From the NCBI RefSeq assembly GCF_003813965.1, contig NZ_CP033896.1, positions 2,728,001-2,792,000 on the forward strand: a DNA stretch of 64,000 nt, in the 5' to 3' direction. Positions 56,546 through 64,000 of this stretch are shown here, in pieces. The notes below the pieces were generated by a model, which searched no databases, had not been told where the DNA came from, and saw nothing but the letters and a program-made list of their open reading frames with translations. Numbering within the stretch: position 1 is the first letter of the stretch; every line of letters starts with the position of its first letter. The translations under genes and the position numbers were made by a program. The DNA is from Corynebacterium choanae. Its GTDB lineage: Bacteria; Actinomycetota; Actinomycetes; Mycobacteriales; Mycobacteriaceae.

Positions 56546-57114
56546 CAACGTTTGTCCTTACATCAGGTTATTCGCAGCACGCCACACTCTCTTGCCCACC
56601 TAATACCGCCCGTGGCATGGCCACCAACGCAAGTAAAGCAGGCAGTATCGACGATACATTGCAGATGCTATTGCCGATGGGTTCCAGGGTGTGGCTTGAA
56701 CGATCCGTGGTGGACTTAAAAGCGCACCTGTCTTCACGAACGCCCATGAAATAACGTCCAATCATTGCACACTCATTGCCATATAGACGCAAAAAGCAGC
56801 AGTAAGACCTTTCAAATTGCCTTCGCCGAGCCTAGATAGACCGCGCCCGCTGATGTTTTTCAGCAGCCACGGATCACAGCGTAGGGATTGCAACCATGCC
56901 TGCCGGGATATGAACAAACCTAGATCATGTCTTTGCGCTCCTGCTCGTTTGCCGATCCGCAGTGCGTTGTGCTCTGGCAATGAGCCACATTGTTTCCTTA
57001 TCCATCAAGGATGCCCAAGGGCAAATCTGACGCGAGGAACGCTCCGCGATCCGATAACTTTTAGCAGCTGCGAAGTTCTGTATTATCAATGCCGCTATGG
57101 CAACATAGTTGGCT
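56546..57114. other. Divergent gluQ / yhhQ intergenic region
   Basis: 569 bp holding both promoters. No preQ1 riboswitch consensus was recognised on the yhhQ side. Frames here (e.g. 56762-56980 - and 56817-57176 +) are Cys-rich or unsupported. The leftward one could be a gene remnant but nothing in it is identifiable. Confidence 0.45.
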
Positions 57115-57819
57115 ATGTCGAATATTTCTGCATCTGGGCAGGGCGCCTCGACTACTCACGTCGACGCGTCCGGTAACCCCCGCCACATTCCCATTCCAGC
57201 CACCATCTACCCGGTGTTGGTCGCCCTGTTTGTGACCGTATTTTTGATCTCAAACATCACGGCCACCAAAGGCGTTCAAATCGGCCCTATTATCACCGAT
57301 GGTGCGTTCTTCCTTTTCCCCATTGCCTATATTCTCGGCGACGTGTTAAGTGAATGCTTTGGCTTCCGTGCCACCCGCAAAGCCATTTGGATCGGCTTTG
57401 CCGCAATGCTCATCATGACCGTGACATTCTATGTCGCCATCGCATTGCCACCCGCTGACTTCTACGACTCACAAGAACAATTCGCCCTCATCTTAGGTCT
57501 CGTGCCGCGCATTGTTTTAGCCAGCCTCTGCGGCTACCTAGTCGGACAACTCCTGAACGCCTGGTCGCTGGTTGCTATTAAAAAACGCACCGGGGAACGT
57601 TCCCTGTGGGCACGTCTACTTGGTTCCACCATTGTCGGCGAATTCGGCGATACCCTCGTGTTTTGTCTGATCGCCGCACCCGTTATCGGCATCACCACTG
57701 TCGGCGACACCGTCAACTACACCCTGGTTGGGTTCTTTTGGAAGACCCTCGTCGAGGTTGCTGTTATGCCGGTCACCTACCTGGTGATCCGCTGGGTGAA
57801 GCAGCGGGAGAACTATTAA
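57115..57819 (+). CDS. yhhQ: Queuosine precursor transporter, YhhQ family
   Basis: 234 aa from the ATG at 57115 (TTG two codons earlier possible). Membrane protein that imports preQ0/preQ1 or queuine for tRNA modification. Seen: about six hydrophobic segments, with the family patterns VFLISNITATKGVQIG, DGAFFLFPIAYILGDVLSECFGFRATRKAIWIGF and LGSTIVGEFGDTLVFCLIA, the last two being the most conserved parts of the YhhQ (ECF-like QPTR) family. The N-terminal 30 residues are hydrophilic. It is divergent from gluQ; a terminator follows about 100 bp downstream. Confidence 0.93.
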   Translation: MSNISASGQGASTTHVDASGNPRHIPIPATIYPVLVALFVTVFLISNITATKGVQIGPIITDGAFFLFPIAYILGDVLSECFGFRATRKAIWIGFAAMLIMTVTFYVAIALPPADFYDSQEQFALILGLVPRIVLASLCGYLVGQLLNAWSLVAIKKRTGERSLWARLLGSTIVGEFGDTLVFCLIAAPVIGITTVGDTVNYTLVGFFWKTLVEVAVMPVTYLVIRWVKQRENY

Positions 57820-57922
57820 TCTTTCGCCGCCCTATGGCATCGCGCCGCGACCACTGCTGCGCGCGACCACCGCTTCGCCGGTGGTGTTCAGCACACGAAA
57901 ACCTACCTGCATAGATCCGTAT

Positions 57923-57964
57923 CCCGGGACAGTCACAGTGACTGCTCCCGGGTTGTTTGTTTTT
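57923..57964 (+). terminator. Terminator of yhhQ
   Basis: CCCGGGA...TCCCGGG with an inner AGTCACAGTGACT stem, followed by TTGTTTGTTTTT. It lies about 100 bp past the yhhQ stop, correct orientation. Confidence 0.88.
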
Positions 57965-58365
57965 CATACCCGGCTTTGCCCCACTGCGCGCTGCTCGTGG
58001 AGACACTTTGGCTGCCACCGAATATGGATACGGGGACGAAAACAAGCCAGCAGTACACGCATTTTTCTGCGGCGGCGCATAGCAGGAGTACCGGTGCCTA
58101 ACTGTTCGTGGTGCAGCCCCCTAGCGTGCCAGGGTCTTGCGTGCTGTCGTTGTGCAAGAATGCCGCAATCACAGTGCCCACAGCCATCGCCGGGGTGTGA
58201 CTAGTGGCTGCGCGTCAACGGGGTTGCAGCAACGCGGCAGCGCTGGGGACACAGTGGGGTGAACCGTTCGAAACTAGTGGACACTTATTTACCCGTGGCC
58301 TGGGTGATGATCTTCCCTGTCGAATAATGCCGCGGTAGCTGCAGGAATCTGGCGATGCGCAAACG

Positions 58366-58409
58366 ACCCATGGCTGTGTCAGAAGATATCTTCCGACACA
58401 GCCATGGGT
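58366..58409. terminator. 44-bp palindrome beyond the DUF11 surface gene
   Basis: ACCCATGGCTGTGTC (58366-58380) and GACACAGCCATGGGT (58395-58409) are perfect complements. The centre is GAAGATATCTTC with one mismatched flanking pair, so 21 of 22 arm positions match. It lies 80 bp past the stop of the leftward gene and is probably its terminator, with a weak T-run (CGTTTG) on that strand. Confidence 0.65.
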
Positions 58410-58490
58410 GTTGTTATGCAGTTTTCGTTATCGTGTCCCGCCGCCTATTCAACAGGCAAGTTGCGGAATCCGGGCACAAACCTGGTTGGC

Positions 58491-61400
58491 TTAAGCCTGT
58501 TCTTCCTCTTCGCTGCGGCGACGACGCCAGGCGATAAGGAATACACCGGCCAGCAACAGCAACACTGCAATGATCCCTAAGGTGATCACGTTTGCACCAG
58601 TGCGTGCCAGCAGCGTGGAATTGCTGCCATGCGGCGACTGTGGTGCAGGTTGCTCAGGAACTTCCACTACTTCCGGTGCCGGGTTCGGGCTAACCGGTTG
58701 TGGGGTCACCGCAGGTAATGCCGGGACTGGCAGCTGTGGCACGAGCACTGGCAGTACCGCCACTGCCGGGATGAGAATCAGCCACCATGGCAGCTCAGGG
58801 GTCACCGACGAGGTGTCCTCATCGCCTTCGCTTGGCTTCACCTTGTCTGGTTCTTCCACATCCTTGACCGTGTACAGCGGATCGGTGGAGGCAACTGGAA
58901 TGTCACTGTCAACACCAACTGCTGTCACCGTGATCGGAGTATTCCGCGGAATATCCCACGAGACTTCGAATTCGACGCTACCGCTGACCTGTTGGCCAGG
59001 CAGCAACTGCAGCGGGGCGAGGGTCTCATCGGCAGAGAACACAACCTTGCCATCTGCAGTAACCCGCAGCATCGCGCCGGTGGCTGGCTTGCCAGCAGCT
59101 GGTGCAACCGGATTACCTTGCGCATCGGTGACAGTAAAGACAGTTTCGTCGGTGATCGGGACATCAGCAATGGACGGCACAATGTTGACCAGTGCTTCGT
59201 CACCAGTGTTGCGCAACGTGATCTCGGCAGTCACCGTGGTTGCACCCGGTTCCGGGGTTACAGCCGTATCGGCGGTCTGCCCGTCACCCTTGGCAGCCTC
59301 GTCAGCGGTGATTTCACCGACGAAGATCTTCGACTCAATCGCCGGCTGTGGCAGCGGCGGTGGGGTTTGATCCACGTGCACCGTGTAGAGCGCATCAGTG
59401 GCAGCAACCGTAATATCGCTGTCGACACCAACTGCAGTCACCGAAATCGGAGTGTTCTTCGGCTCAGACCAATTCACTGCAAATTCGACCCGGCCAGCAA
59501 TCGTCTGACCTGGTAGCAGATTCAGCGGAGCAAGGGACTCATCAGCGGAGAACACGACCTTGCCATCCGCAGTAACCCGCAGCATTGCACCTGCAGCCGG
59601 CGCACCAGCAGTCGGCGCAACAGGGTTGCCGGCAGCATCGGTGAGCACAAACTCGGCGCCCTCTTCAAGGGTGACACCCTCAACAGCCGGAACAATCTTC
59701 GTCAACGGTTCTGCAGCAGTATTCGACAACTGGATTGTTGCCTGCGCCGGTGTATCGTCGCTGAACTGCACCGCCTTCTCCGGGGTTTGGCCGTCACCCG
59801 TCGCACCGCCCTCATCGGTGGTGTCACCGACGAAGATTTTCGCATCAATCGTTGGTGTTGGCAGTGTAGCTGCTTGGGTGAAATACGGGTCGGTTGCCGT
59901 GACAACCTCACCGGTGAGCTGGTCTGCTGCAGTGACAGTGATATCAGTCTGCTTACCAATTTGGCTTGCTGCCACCTGCACCATGCCGGTCACCGACTGG
60001 CCAGGGGTGAGTACCACTGCCGGGAGCTGCGTATCCGCGGACAGCACCACATTGCCGGACTTGTCGACACGCAGCACCAAACCTGGAACTGGTTTCGTCA
60101 AGCCACCGGAGTTTGTCGTGGTAGTGATCGCATTGCCTGCCAGTGGCGTGCCGTCGGCATCCACCACCGTATAGGTGGCACCGGTGACATCACCGTCAGT
60201 GACAGCAACCGTGACACCAACCAAATTCACCGCCGAGGTGTTGGTCATCGACACATTTGCCATAAATGGTGTGTTTGGCTTCACGGCCACCGCAGTAGCT
60301 GCCGTATTCGCGTCAGCTGTTTCAGGTGATTCGCCAAAAATCTTGGCCGTAATCGCAGGATCCCGGTTCACGGAAGTAAACAGCGGATCGCTGGCGGACA
60401 GCCCTTCCCCAGTTTCCTGGTTGGTGGCAGTGGTCTTCACCACTCGTTCCACGAGCGGATCAACCTGGCCGGGAACCTCCGCGGAGACACGCACAGTCTG
60501 TCCGGCATCAAGAATCAATGCTGGGAGGGTGGCGTCATCACTCAACGCCAACGTGCCATCAGGGAGCTGACGCACAACCAGACCGGTGACAGGCTCGGTT
60601 GCCGGGTCGGTGATCTTCACCGAGTCTGCTGTAACAGGTTCACCACTGTCGTCAAGCACAGTCACCGGCATTCCAGCAAAGTCCACACCGTCAACCGCAA
60701 GTGCAACCCCGACCAGCGGCGCGTCACCGGAGTTGGTGGCGGTAGCAGTAATGGTCGTTGCGGTGTTCAGTGGCAGATTCACTGCTTGTTTCGCCGTGTT
60801 CCCGTCGCCAATGCCTTGGGTTTGTTCAGTTGCTTCGCTGATAAACAGCTTCGTGCTCAACGCCTGTGGCCGTGCGGCCACGCTGACATGAGCCTTTGCC
60901 GAAACAGGTGCTGCATCAACATCGCCGAATCCACCAGTTGCTGCAGCAGTGTTCTCCAGCGGGGAGGCTGCCAGCTTCGCTGGGGTGATCGTTTCGGTAG
61001 CGGTACAAATCGTCGATTTGCCCACCGCGAGACGACCTTCGCCGCGCTCGAAAGCCGGATCGGTACAGGTGATCTTGCCGCCGCGACCCACAATCTGGTC
61101 GTCCAAAACACGGATGTGCTCCACCGGGGTGTTGCCCGCGTTCGTGATCACAATCGAATAGTTGATTGTGTCCCCAACCAGTGCGTTTTCGGTCTTGTCA
61201 GCGCTCTTCGTGATCTCCAACTTCGGCACGCCTGAGGTAAACGTGGCGCTGTCAGTTGCGCTGACCCGCGCCTCGGCAGGGGTGTTCTTATCCTGCTCGG
61301 GGGTAAGACCCGTGGCGGTAGCCGTGTTGACTACTGTGCCTGCCTTCGCATCGTCGACGGTAACCACATGGGTTGCCGAAGTACACGACGCGGTGGCCTG

Positions 61401-64000
61401 CGGTGCAAGGGTACCTGGGGTGCACTGCAACGATGTGTCACCGAACATCGGATCGGTCACGACAACATCGTGCAGGGTTACGGAACCTGTATTGGTCACC
61501 GTGAAGGTGTATTCCACCTTGTCACCTGCGGCATAGAGTTCCTTGGCATCCTTGATGGACTTCTCCAGCAGCAGTGCGGGTGCACCACCAACGGTCACCG
61601 TTACCTCCGCCGAAGCAGTGACATCGACAACGTTGTCTTTGTCCTTTTCATCGGTAGATTCCACCGGCACACCATTGGATGTCGCCTTTACCGTTGCCGT
61701 GTTGGTGAGATCTTGTTTAGCATCCACCTCATCCTGGGTGATGATCTTTTCCGCTTCACAGGTCACCTTGTCGCCATTGGCAGCAAGTGTTGCACCAGAC
61801 TTCGCGGCCGCTGGATCATCACAGTTCATCTCGTTGGCGCTAAACCACGGATCGGTGATCACCAGGTTCTCTAGCGGAGCATTACCGATGTTGGTTGCAA
61901 CAATGGTGTAGGTGACCTTGTCACCAGTTACCAGACCACTGGTTGTATTGGCGGTCTTTTCCAGTTTCACCGCAGGGGTTGCAACCGCAACAGCCTTGTC
62001 ATCCTCATCGGTCACGGTTCCACCAGGGGTGATCGGGGTACCGGTTTCCGAATCGATAAGGTTGCTGCGATCAGCTGGAGTAACACCGACAACCTTGGCC
62101 GTGTTCAGCAGCACACCGTTATCGGCGTCTGCTTCTTCCACACTGACCACATGCACCGGGGAGGTACAGGTGGTGGTAGCACCAGGTTCCAGTTTCGTGG
62201 CAGCACAGGTCATCGTCACCCCGGCGAACATCGGGTCGGTGACTGCAATATCGCTCAAGGTCACCAGACCAGTGTTGACCACGGTGAAGGTGTAGCGCAC
62301 CTCGTCGCCTGCCACGTAGAGATCCTTCTTGGTCTCTGGGGTGACATCCTTGGTCAGGGTGATCCCCGCCTTGGTTGCGGTTGGCACCGTGGCGGTTGCC
62401 GCTGGCGTGGTGTCACGCAGTGGCGTGCCATTGTCGTCACCACTATTCGGGATGGTCCGCGACGCGGTGGCGGTGTTGATCTTCTCATCGCCGCCGTCCA
62501 CCTCGTCTTGGGTGATCGTGGTCTGCGCGAAACAGGTCACGGATTCACCGGCTGCAATGCTGCCGATCGCATCCGGGGCAACCCCGTCTGCGGCCGGACG
62601 GATACCTGCCTCGATATCGGCTGCAGACACATTCGGATAGCAGGCAACATCGCTCGCACCAGCGAACTGCTCGTCGGTGACAACCACATCAGTTGCCGGG
62701 GCGTTACCACCATTAATGACTGTGACAGCCCATTCCACAACGGAACCAGCATTTACTTCACCATTGTCGGTCCCGCCGGAAACAATCCGCGATGCCTTCG
62801 TGGTGGCCAACTCGGCAGAGCCGGCCACAAAGCTGGCCTTCGCCGGATCAGAGGTGATCTTCTCCCCGCGGGGGTTCTCACCGCTGACCGTCGCCACGTT
62901 TTCAATCGTGTTGACAGCCTCGCCTGCAGTAGCATCCGTCTCGGTGACGGTGTAGGTCGCAGTACAGGTACCCGACTCGCCGGCGGCAAGACCCGGGCTG
63001 GTGAGTTTGTCTTCACAAACAATCACACCACCAGCAGCAGGAGCAGCAGCATTTGCATCCTCATCGGCCGTGCCGTCACCGGTTGTCTCGCCCGCATTCG
63101 TGGCGGCCGCAGCTTGCAGCATCGGATCGTCGACGACAATACCTGCCAGCGTCCGCTGACCTGTGTTCGTCACCGTAAACCGGTAGGTGACCTTGTCCCC
63201 TGCCAGATACAGTGCCTGCTGGTCAACGATTTCTTTCACCAGGGTGATGGCATCATCCTGGTTCAACCGTGCCGACTGCTTCGCAGTTGCTGAAACCGGC
63301 GGGGCGTTGCGGGTAGCACCGCTGACGGTTGCAGTGTTGTCAATGCTGTTGCCAGCATCAACATCAGCCTGAGTGACCACAATCGAAGCCACACAGGTGA
63401 CCTTGTCACCAGGTTCTAAACTGCCACCAGCAGCAGATACCAGCTCCGGCTTGTCGGCACAGGTGACCGCGGAGACTTCCGAATCCGCGTCACCGGCAGC
63501 AGCAGCCACCCGATCAGCCACAAGCTGATCGACGAGCTTCACACCATCCAGCTTCGTCTTACCGCTGTTGGTGACCACAAACTCATAGTCGATACGGTCA
63601 CCGACCCGGAAGACCCGGTCAGCTTCCACATTGATGAGCTTCTTTTCCAATTCGATGGCAGGTTGTGCCGTCGGATCGGTCACCTCATTGGAGTCGCCCT
63701 TCGGCGGGGTGATCGTAAACTCGCTGCTCGGCAGCACCGAGGTGTAGCTGGCGACGTTCACCAGATTGCCAGCGGCAATATCCTCAGCGGTTACCGTGTA
63801 CGGATCTGAGGTGCAGGTGTATTCCGCACCTGGTGCAAGCTCGGTAGGCACACAGTTGATCGCCACACCCTTTTCGGCCAAGGCCGGATCGGTGATGGTG
63901 ACATCCTTCAGCGTCGTCTTGCCGGTATTGCGGATGGTGAAGGAGTAGCTCACCTGGTCACCCTCCACGAGGAGTTCGGTCGCAGACGAGGTCTTCGCCA
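58491..64000 (-). CDS. Giant DUF11-repeat surface protein, LARTG-anchored (partial)
   Basis: Only the C-terminal part (about 1836 residues) is in the window; the frame is open to the right edge, so the N-terminus and signal peptide lie outside. A GTG at 63968 is inside a repeat and is not the start. Seen: eight DUF11-type modules, each opening with a pattern like AGDKVTYTFTVTNTG and containing a Cys pair (CTS...), then four longer Ig-like modules with VTADGKVVFSADE and PLYTV ends, a Pro-rich stretch, LARTG, a hydrophobic helix and RRRRSEEEEQA. The regular Cys pairs suggest intramodule disulphides (inferred). This is a wall-anchored stalk-like architecture; the binding head, if any, would be N-terminal. 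It is not related in repeat type to surface proteins A-C but has the same class of sorting signal. Confidence 0.88.
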   Translation of the reverse strand, partial: AKTSSATELLVEGDQVSYSFTIRNTGKTTLKDVTITDPALAEKGVAINCVPTELAPGAEYTCTSDPYTVTAEDIAAGNLVNVASYTSVLPSSEFTITPPKGDSNEVTDPTAQPAIELEKKLINVEADRVFRVGDRIDYEFVVTNSGKTKLDGVKLVDQLVADRVAAAAGDADSEVSAVTCADKPELVSAAGGSLEPGDKVTCVASIVVTQADVDAGNSIDNTATVSGATRNAPPVSATAKQSARLNQDDAITLVKEIVDQQALYLAGDKVTYRFTVTNTGQRTLAGIVVDDPMLQAAAATNAGETTGDGTADEDANAAAPAAGGVIVCEDKLTSPGLAAGESGTCTATYTVTETDATAGEAVNTIENVATVSGENPRGEKITSDPAKASFVAGSAELATTKASRIVSGGTDNGEVNAGSVVEWAVTVINGGNAPATDVVVTDEQFAGASDVACYPNVSAADIEAGIRPAADGVAPDAIGSIAAGESVTCFAQTTITQDEVDGGDEKINTATASRTIPNSGDDNGTPLRDTTPAATATVPTATKAGITLTKDVTPETKKDLYVAGDEVRYTFTVVNTGLVTLSDIAVTDPMFAGVTMTCAATKLEPGATTTCTSPVHVVSVEEADADNGVLLNTAKVVGVTPADRSNLIDSETGTPITPGGTVTDEDDKAVAVATPAVKLEKTANTTSGLVTGDKVTYTIVATNIGNAPLENLVITDPWFSANEMNCDDPAAAKSGATLAANGDKVTCEAEKIITQDEVDAKQDLTNTATVKATSNGVPVESTDEKDKDNVVDVTASAEVTVTVGGAPALLLEKSIKDAKELYAAGDKVEYTFTVTNTGSVTLHDVVVTDPMFGDTSLQCTPGTLAPQATASCTSATHVVTVDDAKAGTVVNTATATGLTPEQDKNTPAEARVSATDSATFTSGVPKLEITKSADKTENALVGDTINYSIVITNAGNTPVEHIRVLDDQIVGRGGKITCTDPAFERGEGRLAVGKSTICTATETITPAKLAASPLENTAAATGGFGDVDAAPVSAKAHVSVAARPQALSTKLFISEATEQTQGIGDGNTAKQAVNLPLNTATTITATATNSGDAPLVGVALAVDGVDFAGMPVTVLDDSGEPVTADSVKITDPATEPVTGLVVRQLPDGTLALSDDATLPALILDAGQTVRVSAEVPGQVDPLVERVVKTTATNQETGEGLSASDPLFTSVNRDPAITAKIFGESPETADANTAATAVAVKPNTPFMANVSMTNTSAVNLVGVTVAVTDGDVTGATYTVVDADGTPLAGNAITTTTNSGGLTKPVPGLVLRVDKSGNVVLSADTQLPAVVLTPGQSVTGMVQVAASQIGKQTDITVTAADQLTGEVVTATDPYFTQAATLPTPTIDAKIFVGDTTDEGGATGDGQTPEKAVQFSDDTPAQATIQLSNTAAEPLTKIVPAVEGVTLEEGAEFVLTDAAGNPVAPTAGAPAAGAMLRVTADGKVVFSADESLAPLNLLPGQTIAGRVEFAVNWSEPKNTPISVTAVGVDSDITVAATDALYTVHVDQTPPPLPQPAIESKIFVGEITADEAAKGDGQTADTAVTPEPGATTVTAEITLRNTGDEALVNIVPSIADVPITDETVFTVTDAQGNPVAPAAGKPATGAMLRVTADGKVVFSADETLAPLQLLPGQQVSGSVEFEVSWDIPRNTPITVTAVGVDSDIPVASTDPLYTVKDVEEPDKVKPSEGDEDTSSVTPELPWWLILIPAVAVLPVLVPQLPVPALPAVTPQPVSPNPAPEVVEVPEQPAPQSPHGSNSTLLARTGANVITLGIIAVLLLLAGVFLIAWRRRRSEEEEQA

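Larger units (their letters stand above)
57820..58490. other. Region between yhhQ and the DUF11 surface gene
   Basis: 671 bp between converging genes. It contains the yhhQ terminator (57923-57964) and a 44-bp palindrome (58366-58409), and no supported gene. Confidence 0.5.

Noticed and set aside
56762..56980. 72-codon - frame upstream of gluQ
   Set aside because: Composition is somewhat protein-like, but there is no start signal, no recognisable family, and it lies in a divergent promoter region.
57000..57114. preQ1 riboswitch ahead of the queuosine-precursor transporter
   Set aside because: Looked for because of gene function, but neither the preQ1-I consensus nor a matching pseudoknot could be seen.
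62151..63293. 380-codon + frame opposite the DUF11 surface gene
   Set aside because: Antisense shadow with Gly/Arg/His-rich, non-domain sequence; the opposite strand is clearly coding.

Overview
The window is chromosomal DNA from a high-GC Gram-positive bacterium, almost certainly a Corynebacterium. LysC is 421 residues long with the internal beta-subunit start at codon 250, as in C. glutamicum. RecR is 218 residues. AspT, LeuA, Asd and SigC are all of the corynebacterial type, and the set mrp - katA - sigC - asd - lysC - leuA - dnaQ-like - murT/gatD - recR - ybaB - dnaX - aspT - ffs - tRNA-Ser is a known corynebacterial neighbourhood. No insertion sequence, phage gene or CRISPR array was seen.

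Layout. 0.3-2.2 kb: a YhgE/Pip-like membrane protein (-). 3.2-10.4 kb: a six-gene Mrp cation/proton antiporter operon (+), with MrpB fused to MrpA and a long acidic/His-rich tail on MrpE. 11.4-14 kb: catalase (-) and the ECF sigma factor SigC (+), divergent. 14.8-17.8 kb: the first two enzymes of the aspartate pathway, asd (+) and lysC (-). They face each other here instead of forming the usual lysC-asd operon. 18.2-19.2 kb: a DMT-type permease. 19.7-34.5 kb: three large Asp-rich surface proteins (-) with calcium-binding type-3 thrombospondin-like repeats and YPDG/Rib-like repeats. Two carry an LAxTG sorting signal and the third a plain hydrophobic tail. 34.5-36.9 kb: about 2.4 kb without a convincing gene but with a striking tandem operator-like element. 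36.9-38.8 kb: leuA. 39.3-42.3 kb: a TetR regulator and a DnaQ-fold protein that has lost catalytic acids. 42.8-45.2 kb: murT-gatD, lipid II amidation. 45.6-54.4 kb: recR, ybaB, a very long dnaX, a suppressor-of-fused-like protein, a GNAT acetyltransferase and aspT (all -). 54.7-55.2 kb: the SRP RNA gene ffs (-) and tRNA-Ser(GGA) (+). 55.4-57.8 kb: gluQ and a YhhQ-type queuosine-precursor transporter, divergent. 58.5-64 kb: the C-terminal part of a giant DUF11-repeat surface protein (-) with an LARTG sorting signal, which runs off the right edge.

How it fits together. The housekeeping part covers ion homeostasis, oxidative stress, aspartate-family and leucine synthesis, cell-wall amidation and replication/repair. 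Into it are set at least four giant repeat-rich cell-surface proteins, three of which carry LAxTG signals of the kind read by class E sortases; no sortase gene lies in the window. The accessory interest lies in the surface-protein island between the lysC region and leuA, its long near-identical DNA repeats, the gene-free stretch beside it, and several conserved proteins with missing catalytic or metal-binding residues (DnaQ-like, MurT).
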